Assembly: GCA_002686265.1 (NCBI GenBank)
Contig: NZBA01000063.1
Span: forward strand, 62,001 to 126,000
Length of the DNA stretch: 64,000 bases
Direction: 5' to 3'
Source: Planctomycetota bacterium
GTDB taxonomy: Bacteria; Planctomycetota; UBA1135; GCA-002686595
Shown here: piece after piece, positions 17,810 to 24,247 of the stretch
How positions within the stretch are numbered: position 1 is the first letter of the stretch
How the letters are laid out: every line of letters begins with the position of its first letter
The notes under the pieces: model-generated
The model's input: the letters and a program-made list of their open reading frames with translations, nothing else
What the model was told of the DNA's origin: nothing
Database searches by the model: none
Translations under genes and position numbers: made by a program

Positions 17810-18455
17810 CGGCCTCCTCTTCCTCGCCGCCGGCGAGGATGGCGGTCTGCTCGCGGCTGCGTGCGAGAGCGCGGGCGGGAACGGCCATGCCCACCTTGAC
17901 CGCCGCTCCGAGGGCACGCGAGAGCAGGCTGGAGCTGTCGCCGAGGGCGCGCTCCACGGAGGTGAACACCAGCTGCATGATCGCCTCGGCGATTTCGCAC
18001 GAGGAGAGGATCGAGCGCAGGGTCAGCACGCGCGGGTCACGGTCGCCGTAGCGCTCGCGGACGTAGGCCAGGGTCTGCTCGGTGGACTGGCGCAGCTTGC
18101 CCATCACCACCTGCTCGCGGCGGCGGAAGACCGTCGCCACGATCGAGAGGGTGTTGCCCACGGGCGCGTGCAGGTTGCAGCGTCGCGCGGGATCGAAGTG
18201 CGAGTGGATCGCGCCCCACTCCGACAGCTCGTTCAGACAGGTGCTCGTCGAGCCCTGGGAGATGCCGAGGGTCGCGGCGACCTGCTTGTTGGAGAGCGGC
18301 TCCTCGGCGATGACCAGGAGCCCCCAGACGCTGCCGTGCATGCGCTTGAAGCCGAAGGTCTTGAAGAAGAGCTCGAAGGTCGGGAGCTGGGCGACCAGCG
18401 GGGCGTCGAGCTCGACCGCGTCGTCGGAGGCGTCGGAGCGTTCGTGGGTGGTCAT
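17796..18455 (-). CDS. GbsR/MarR-type winged-helix transcriptional regulator
   Basis: 219 residues from the ATG at 18455; upstream in-frame codons are proline-rich and unlikely. A winged HTH covers about residues 40-95: SVWGLLVIAEEPLSNKQVAATLG then ISQGSTSTCLNELSEWGAI. The recognition-helix pattern followed by an ELxxWG turn is that of the GbsR family. The C-terminal half is helical and probably carries the dimer and effector region. It sits inside the lipid locus, 195 bp behind oleA and overlapping the KS gene, so it may sense an acyl intermediate and control the operon. Effector unknown. Confidence 0.8.
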   Translation of the reverse strand: MTTHERSDASDDAVELDAPLVAQLPTFELFFKTFGFKRMHGSVWGLLVIAEEPLSNKQVAATLGISQGSTSTCLNELSEWGAIHSHFDPARRCNLHAPVGNTLSIVATVFRRREQVVMGKLRQSTEQTLAYVRERYGDRDPRVLTLRSILSSCEIAEAIMQLVFTSVERALGDSSSLLSRALGAAVKVGMAVPARALARSREQTAILAGGEEEEADAQG

Positions 18456-18617
18456 GGCGGGGGGGAGGGGACGCGGAGGCGCGGACACGGGACGGGGGGA
18501 CTGTGGGAACGGGGACCGGGCGAGGGCGGCGGTGGAAGGGGAGCGGATCACTCTCCACGCGGATCGCTCCGAGGGCGGGGATTCTCCGCCCCGGGCCGGT
18601 GGGTGGCACCTCCAAAG

Positions 18618-18633
18618 TTCAGATTTTTCTGAA
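18618..18633. promoter_or_regulatory. 16-bp perfect palindrome, candidate operator of the embedded regulator
   Basis: TTCAGA-TTTT-TCTGAA, two 6-base arms around four T. It lies in the 195 bp between the oleA stop and the regulator start, 163 bp ahead of the latter. It is AT-rich in a ~70% GC setting. It has no U-tract on the oleA transcript, so it does not look like an intrinsic terminator. An autoregulatory operator or internal promoter element is the best guess. Confidence 0.4.
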
Positions 18634-18650
18634 ATCCGAGAGGCGGCGAC

Positions 18651-19691
18651 CTACGGCCCGTCCAGGGCCAGCATGCAGCACTGCAGGCCGCTCCCGATCC
18701 CGAGCAGGGCCACGCGCTCGGTGGTGCTGAGCCGGCCTTCCTCGAGCGCGAGGGAGTAGGTGATCGGCAGGGAAGCCGAGCCCACGTTCCCGAGGCGTTC
18801 GACGGTCGGGAAGTCACGCGCGGGGTCGAGGGCGAGGGTCTCGAGCAGCAGCCTCCGATGGGCGACGCCGACCTGGTGCGTGACGATGCCCTCGATCTCC
18901 TCCCGCTTCCAGCCCGTCTCGGCCAAGAAGGTCGCGAAGGTCCGCTCGGCAAGGGCGTTGCCCGCGTGCAGCATGGCCTCGGAGTCCGTTTCCATCAGGG
19001 GGCCGGCGCGGCCCGCCTCCCGGTCTCCCTGGCAGAGCTCGACGTGTTCGGTCGCCGCGCGGGCCACGGCGGCGGTCAGGCGCGGCTTCGAAGCGGCGAG
19101 CGAGCGGTGGGCGAGGACCATGGCCGCCGCCCCCGAGCCGATGGTCAGGGAGGCCGTCGCGCGCTTGAGGTCCGCGCGCCCCGCGCCGGGGTCGCGGGCG
19201 AGTCGGCGAACGGTCTCCTCGACCAGCGGGCGCCCGTCCTCTCCCGTCACCACCAGCGCCGAGTCGATGCGGCGAGCCTCGATCATGTTCGCGGCGACGA
19301 CCATGGCGTTGGCAAAGCCGAGGCAGGCGTTGGAGAGGTCGAAGGCCGTGCACTCCTCGGAGAGCTCGAGAGCGCGATGGACGAGGGAGGCGGTGGCCGG
19401 CTCGAGGAAGTCGCGGCACACCGATGCGTGGATCACACAGCCGATCCTCCCGCGCTCCACTGTGCTGCGCTCGAGAGCCGTCGCACCGGCGCGCGCCGCG
19501 ACCGCGCTCGGCCGCGTCCCGCGCGGCCAGAAGCGTCGCTCGCGGATGCCACTCATCAGCTCGAGGCGCCCGACCGAGAGGTGCAAGCGTTCGTAGAGCG
19601 GCGCGAGAGCGCGCTCGAGCTCATCGGAGGTCAGGACCTCCTCGGGGAGCGCGTGGGCGACCGAGTCGATGTGGACCTGTTCGAAGCGCAT
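18651..19691 (-). CDS. oleA: OleA: thiolase-fold acyl-CoA head-to-head condensing enzyme
   Basis: 346 residues from the ATG at 19691. KAS III/thiolase fold with nucleophile Cys123 in LSNACLGFANAM, His272 in THQVGVAH and Asn302 in LGNVGSASLP. Glu97 in DFLEPATAS lies exactly 26 residues before Cys123, the same spacing as Glu117-Cys143 in Xanthomonas OleA, where this Glu is needed for the non-decarboxylative Claisen condensation of two acyl-CoAs. FabH lacks it, so OleA is strongly favoured. It is the first gene of the minus-strand locus whose last three genes are oleB, oleC and oleD. The stop is TAG. Confidence 0.88.
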   Translation of the reverse strand: MRFEQVHIDSVAHALPEEVLTSDELERALAPLYERLHLSVGRLELMSGIRERRFWPRGTRPSAVAARAGATALERSTVERGRIGCVIHASVCRDFLEPATASLVHRALELSEECTAFDLSNACLGFANAMVVAANMIEARRIDSALVVTGEDGRPLVEETVRRLARDPGAGRADLKRATASLTIGSGAAAMVLAHRSLAASKPRLTAAVARAATEHVELCQGDREAGRAGPLMETDSEAMLHAGNALAERTFATFLAETGWKREEIEGIVTHQVGVAHRRLLLETLALDPARDFPTVERLGNVGSASLPITYSLALEEGRLSTTERVALLGIGSGLQCCMLALDGP

Positions 19692-19806
19692 GGCGGGCCG
19701 GGGAGCATAGGCCCTGCGTTCGCGCTGGCAAGCGAAGCGCCCTCCTAGGGTCCGCCGCGCCGGTTTGGTTGACGGATCCCGACCCTCTGCTGCACCCTCT
19801 CCACCC

Positions 19807-21045
19807 GTGAGCGCAGCCGAAACCCCCATTCTGCACATCGATATGGACGCCTTCTACGCGTCGGTCGAGGTGCGCGACAACCCCTCCCTGGCCGGCCTCC
19901 CGGTCTGCGTCGGGGGCCCGGCCAGCGGCCGCGGCGTGGTGTCGGCGGCCAGCTACGAGGCGCGGCGCTTCGGCATTCACTCGGCCATGCCCACGGCCGT
20001 CGCCCGGCGTGCGTGTCCGGACATGATCCTCTTGCCGCCGGACTTCGAGAAGTACACGCGCGTCTCCTCGCAGGTGATGGACATCTTCCGGCGCTACACG
20101 CCCCTGGTGGAGCCGCTCTCTCTCGACGAGGCGTTCCTCGACACGACGGGCTGCGAGCGCCTGTTCGGAGACTCGATCGAGATCGGACGCGCCATCAAGC
20201 AGGACATCCTGCGCGAGACAGGCCTGGTGGCGTCGGTCGGCGTGGCCGGTTCGAAGTTCATCGCCAAGCTCGCCTCCGACCTGGACAAGCCCGACGGCTT
20301 CCGAGTCATCCGCCCCGACGACGTGCGCGAGGTGCTCGACCCCCTGCCGATCTCGCGCATCTTCGGGATCGGAGAGCGCACGGCGAAGCGCTTGGAGGCT
20401 CAGGGCATCGAGACCATCTCCGATCTCGCATCCCGCCCTCGCGCGGAGGTCGTCGCCGGTTTCGGCGCGAGTGGCGGTTGGGTTCACGACCTTGCCCACG
20501 GCATCGATTCGCGGCGGGTGACGCCTCGTCGCCAGGAGAAGTCGCACGGCATGGAGCGCACCTTCTCCGAGGACATCACCGACCGTGACGAGCTGCGCTC
20601 ATTCCTGTTGCAGTTCTGCGAGGAGGTCGCCTTCGGCCTGCGCGACCGTGGCCTGCGCGGGCGCACGGTGACCCTCAAGGCGCGCTCGCCGGACTTCAAG
20701 ACCGTCACGCGCACCCGCACCATCGAGACTCCGACCGGGATCGGCGCGCGCATCTACTCCGTGGCGCGCGAGCTGCTCGAGCAGGTTCCCGCCGGGCCCC
20801 TGCGCCTGATCGGCGTCTCGGTCTCCAGTCTCGAGGACGTTCGCGCTCCCTTGCAGCGCGGGCTCTTCGGCGCTGGCGCGAGTGATCCGGGGCGCACGCG
20901 CTCGGATTGGCTGGCGACGCGCGAGAAGCTCGAGCGCATCACTCCCAGCCTCGACAAGCTGCGGCGCCGCTTCGGCCGCGGGACGATCCAGCCCGCCCGG
21001 TTGCTCGGCCGGGGTGCTAGCGATCGTCCGTCAGATAGCTCATGA
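19807..21045 (+). CDS. dinB: DNA polymerase IV (Y-family, DinB)
   Basis: 412 residues from the GTG at 19807; a TTG 14 codons earlier only adds a proline-rich leader. Y-family blocks: HIDMDAFYASVE (metal-binding Asp), AMPTAVARRACPD, PLSLDEAFLDTT (catalytic Asp-Glu), SVGVAGSKFIAKLASDLDKPDG, and an HhH region near FGIGERTAKRLEAQGIETI. Error-prone translesion synthesis. The C-terminal little finger runs to about residue 350; the Arg-rich tail shows no clear beta-clamp motif. Its end overlaps the polyferredoxin gene by 29 bp, tail to tail. No LexA box is evident upstream. Confidence 0.95.
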   Translation: MSAAETPILHIDMDAFYASVEVRDNPSLAGLPVCVGGPASGRGVVSAASYEARRFGIHSAMPTAVARRACPDMILLPPDFEKYTRVSSQVMDIFRRYTPLVEPLSLDEAFLDTTGCERLFGDSIEIGRAIKQDILRETGLVASVGVAGSKFIAKLASDLDKPDGFRVIRPDDVREVLDPLPISRIFGIGERTAKRLEAQGIETISDLASRPRAEVVAGFGASGGWVHDLAHGIDSRRVTPRRQEKSHGMERTFSEDITDRDELRSFLLQFCEEVAFGLRDRGLRGRTVTLKARSPDFKTVTRTRTIETPTGIGARIYSVARELLEQVPAGPLRLIGVSVSSLEDVRAPLQRGLFGAGASDPGRTRSDWLATREKLERITPSLDKLRRRFGRGTIQPARLLGRGASDRPSDSS

Positions 21046-22180
21046 ACGACATCCCGATGTCCGCGAACTGGTGCGGGCGCGGGACCTCGATGGCGTCCTT
21101 GATGCACACCTGCTCGCAGAGCTTGCAGGAAGTGCAGTTCTTCGGGATCACTTCGGCCACGGTGGAGGTCTGCGGGTGGTGGAGGGCGCCGTCGTCGACC
21201 AGCGGGCGCATCACCAGGGCGTCGAAGGGGCAGACGTGGGTGCAGAATTCGCAGCCGGTGCAGAGCTCCTCGTGGACGAGGGCCTTGGGGACCTTCTTGG
21301 GCTTGATCTTGCCGACCAGGACCTCGCGGCTGTCATCGATGGCGTCAAAGGGGCAGTAGACACCGCAGACCGAGCAGTTGATGCACAGCTCGGGGTCGAT
21401 CTGATAGCGCTCCTCGCCGCCGGTGATGGCGTTGGTCGGGCAGACGCGCTCGCAGATCGAGCAAGCGGTGCAGGCGTCGGTGATGAAGTGAGATTCCCAG
21501 CTCCATTCCTCCATCGTCCGCTCGTCGCGGAACAGGACGATTTCCACCAGGCCGTGGGCGTCGCTGCGTTGCTTGAAGCCGACCAGGCCGCGCTCGATGT
21601 CCATCGTCGTGGTGAACTGCCCCGGGAAGGAACTCGACGTGTGGGTCAGGGCGCGCATCTTGGGGTCGGTGACCCAGGCGGTGATCAGCAGCGAGCCAGC
21701 GACGGTGTAGACGTGCGAACCGTAGGCGGGCATCCCCTCGGGCAGGCCGTAGCGGAAGCGATCGCGCACGGCGGGAACGCGCGTCGGTAGCTGCAGGCGC
21801 ACGCGAACGTGGTCGGCGAACTCCTCGACGGAGAGGTCGCGGCCATAGCGGCGGTCGCGCTCGCGGGTGTCCTCCTCGACGCCGCGCCAGCGGGCCCACT
21901 CGATCTCCCAGCCGTCGACCTCGTCGAGCTGTGCGAGGTCCTCGGCCGGCGGCAGCTCGCCGGAGTAGCCGATGGCACTCGTCGGGCAGGTGTCGACGAC
22001 CGTGCGGGCGCTGTAGAGCGTCGAGTCGTGGTCCTCGATCTCGTGCGCCTTCTCGTCGTCCCCCATGACGAAGACCTCGGGGAACTCCTGGCAGCAAGCG
22101 TCGCAGGCGATGCAGAGCTCGGGGTCTACCCGGAAGGTCTCCCGGGTGGAGAGGGTCTGCTCGCTGGTCGGTTCGGCCAT
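21017..22180 (-). CDS. Polyferredoxin with five predicted [4Fe-4S] sites
   Basis: 387 residues from the ATG at 22180; the upstream frame is proline/alanine-rich. The N-terminal ferredoxin-like unit has Cys at 23, 26, 29 and distal 65 (CPTSAI). A ~115-residue segment (120-235) without recognised motifs follows. Then come four bacterial-type CxxCxxCxxxC sets at 237-247, 266-276, 307-317 and 349-359, the last ending in Cys-Ile rather than Cys-Pro. It has no signal peptide or membrane helix, so it should be a cytoplasmic electron-transfer protein. No partner oxidoreductase is adjacent, which leaves its pathway open. Confidence 0.82.
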   Translation of the reverse strand: MAEPTSEQTLSTRETFRVDPELCIACDACCQEFPEVFVMGDDEKAHEIEDHDSTLYSARTVVDTCPTSAIGYSGELPPAEDLAQLDEVDGWEIEWARWRGVEEDTRERDRRYGRDLSVEEFADHVRVRLQLPTRVPAVRDRFRYGLPEGMPAYGSHVYTVAGSLLITAWVTDPKMRALTHTSSSFPGQFTTTMDIERGLVGFKQRSDAHGLVEIVLFRDERTMEEWSWESHFITDACTACSICERVCPTNAITGGEERYQIDPELCINCSVCGVYCPFDAIDDSREVLVGKIKPKKVPKALVHEELCTGCEFCTHVCPFDALVMRPLVDDGALHHPQTSTVAEVIPKNCTSCKLCEQVCIKDAIEVPRPHQFADIGMSFMSYLTDDR

Positions 22181-22473
22181 GGTCGTGGGAGGCGCGGCGG
22201 TCGGACGGGAGGCGGGGAGATGGGGGAGGGCCTTCGGAGGTGCTCCGACGGGCCATTGTGCCGCAAGGACGGGTTGGGGCAAGGCCTTGACGGAGGCGGA
22301 AGGGTGCACCGGGGGGCTCTCGGGTGGGGCCGCTGCCCGTGCCGCGCACCGCCGGCCCCCGGTCTTTGGCGTCTCTCTCGGGCATGGGGCGGGTCGATTT
22401 GGTACATGCAGGCCCACCGTCGGCTCGCGCGCGCTCCGGGCGCGTGGCCGGCCGAGTCGAGATCTGCCGCACC

Positions 22474-23625
22474 ATGGACCTCTCTCCCGCGTTTCCCTCC
22501 CGCGCCCCGCGCGCGGCCGCTCTCGCCCTCGCCTTGTGCGCGGCGTGCAGCGACGGCGGCGGCGACGGCTTCATCGACGGTCTTGTGGCCGAAGGAGCGG
22601 ATCCGACAGGCGTCTATGACGCCGGCTACACGATCCTGACCTCGACCGGCTGCGGCCTCGAGCCCGACGACACGGGCGCCATCCTGGTCGTGGTCACGCC
22701 GGCGGCCGACGGCGCCTATCGGGTCCACATCCGCCTCGACGGCGCGACGGACATCGGACCCTACGTGGGCACGGTCTCGGCCGTCTCGCTCGGGGAGGTC
22801 CAGCTGAGCGTGACGGGTGTCGGCGCGCTCAATGAGGGGACGCCCAACGAGATCCTCTACGACCTTGGGGGCACGACCCTGATCGCGGGTGGCGGTCCGC
22901 TCTCGGGCACCCTGGCGGAAGTCGTCAGCGGCGCGGCGAACTGCACGGTCACGCGCGCGATCTCCGGTTCGAGCGGGAGTGGCTCGAGCGACCTCTCGGG
23001 CACCTGGGCCTTCGAGCTCGCGACGAGCGAGGCCGACAGTGGCTGCGCGGACGCCACTTCGGAGGCGCCCGAGGAGCTGACGGGCATCTTCACCGGCCTG
23101 GGCGGGGACAGCTACCTCCTGAGCCTCGACGACGAGGCGGGCGACGTCGACGGGCTGGACGTGGTCGCCAACGGGGACGAGCTCCTCGTCAGCGGCAGCT
23201 ACGACGAACAGGACGGCGCCCTGGAGTGGACCATCACCGTCGCCTCATCGGCGGTCACGATCTTCGACGACTTCGTCACCGGCAGCCTGACCGTGAACCT
23301 GAGCGGTGGGATCGAGTGCGAGCGCGTGCTCGGGATCTTCGCCATGCGAACCTCCACGAGCGTCCTCGTGGGCGACGGGTTCTTCGAGGGCGCGTGGCTC
23401 TCGGCGGGCGGCTCGCGGCGGCAGCAGGTGCTCCTGCGCCTGGAGGCCCTCCCGCTCGGCGCGCAGGGGGCCTTTACCGCAGCCGGAGTCGGCGGAGACG
23501 GTCCCTTCCTGCTCGCGGGACGACTGCGCACCCCCTGGGAGGTCGTCGGCCGGTTGACCCTCTGCCGTGACGGCGGCGAGGGAGTCGCCGGCGGACCCGT
23601 CCACCTGTGGCGCACCGAACGCTGA
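22474..23625 (+). CDS. Secreted protein or lipoprotein of unknown function
   Basis: 383 residues from the ATG at 22474 (MDLSPAF); earlier in-frame starts give an unlikely leader. The N-terminus is a signal sequence ending in LALCAACSDGGG, a lipobox-like site although the -3 residue is Cys. The mature part is rich in Gly, Asp, Ser and Thr. Two similar domains are suggested by GVYDAGYTILTSTGCG and GTWAFELATSEADSGC, each followed by an LxG/VSG beta pattern, so a tandem beta-rich fold is likely. TGATG overlap couples it to the next gene. I recognise no family. Confidence 0.7.
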   Translation: MDLSPAFPSRAPRAAALALALCAACSDGGGDGFIDGLVAEGADPTGVYDAGYTILTSTGCGLEPDDTGAILVVVTPAADGAYRVHIRLDGATDIGPYVGTVSAVSLGEVQLSVTGVGALNEGTPNEILYDLGGTTLIAGGGPLSGTLAEVVSGAANCTVTRAISGSSGSGSSDLSGTWAFELATSEADSGCADATSEAPEELTGIFTGLGGDSYLLSLDDEAGDVDGLDVVANGDELLVSGSYDEQDGALEWTITVASSAVTIFDDFVTGSLTVNLSGGIECERVLGIFAMRTSTSVLVGDGFFEGAWLSAGGSRRQQVLLRLEALPLGAQGAFTAAGVGGDGPFLLAGRLRTPWEVVGRLTLCRDGGEGVAGGPVHLWRTER

Positions 23626-24242
23626 TGACGGGCATGCAGGTCGTCGACTCCAAGCGCAACCCGTTCATCGCCCGTACCCTTGCGGCCGTCGTCCTGGCCG
23701 CTGCCTCGTCGGGCTGCGTCGAGATGCCGATCCGAAACTACACCGTACACCTCGGCCAGCGCGCTCTGGACGCGGACGGCTGGGAGCCGGTTTCCGACCA
23801 GCTGACCCTCGGCGTCGAGACCGACACCTATCGACCCGCGGACGGCTGGGGGATGGAGATGGGGGCGCTCTACTCGCGCGACGAGGGCACTCGTGCGATC
23901 GACGGCCTGAGCTCGGTGGAAGCCAAGGGGGCGACCTGGGAGCTCTACCTGGGCGCCCGCAAGACGCTGAAAACGAGCGTTGGGAAGGCGCACCCCTACC
24001 TCGGCGGCGGCCTGACCTGGATCTGGTCGGACTTCGAGGCATCCTCGGGCGACCAGACCCTCTCGGGCAGCGACGACTCGCCGGCCCTCTACCTACACTG
24101 CGGCGTGATCTGGCGCGTCGGCGCCTCCCTGAACGTCGGGCTCGACCTGCGCGTGGTGACGGGAGCGTCGGCGGACATGTTCGGCATCGACGGCGATGCG
24201 GACTATGCCCAGGTGGCCCTCGGCGTCGGCTTCCAGTTCTGA
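23625..24242 (+). CDS. Putative outer-membrane beta-barrel lipoprotein
   Basis: 205 residues from the ATG at 23625, whose first base is the last base of the previous stop (TGATG). Signal sequence with lipobox-like ASSGC near residue 30. The mature chain alternates polar and hydrophobic residues (TWELYLGARKTL, AHPYLGGGLTWIW, ALYLHCGVIWRVG) and ends in Phe (ALGVGFQF), as outer-membrane barrels do. Probably works with the upstream envelope protein. Converges on polA with a 5 bp gap. Family not named. Confidence 0.68.
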   Translation: MTGMQVVDSKRNPFIARTLAAVVLAAASSGCVEMPIRNYTVHLGQRALDADGWEPVSDQLTLGVETDTYRPADGWGMEMGALYSRDEGTRAIDGLSSVEAKGATWELYLGARKTLKTSVGKAHPYLGGGLTWIWSDFEASSGDQTLSGSDDSPALYLHCGVIWRVGASLNVGLDLRVVTGASADMFGIDGDADYAQVALGVGFQF

Positions 24243-24247
24243 ACGCC

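Noticed and set aside
7680..19691. Ladderane cluster of the anammox type
   Set aside because: No radical SAM enzymes or the larger anammox gene set are present, while OleABCD is. The CrtI-like/FAS similarity is noted but does not justify that name.
19765..19806. TTG start for dinB
   Set aside because: Adds 14 proline/serine-rich residues not seen in DinB; the GTG at 19807 leads straight into the conserved HIDMDAF block.
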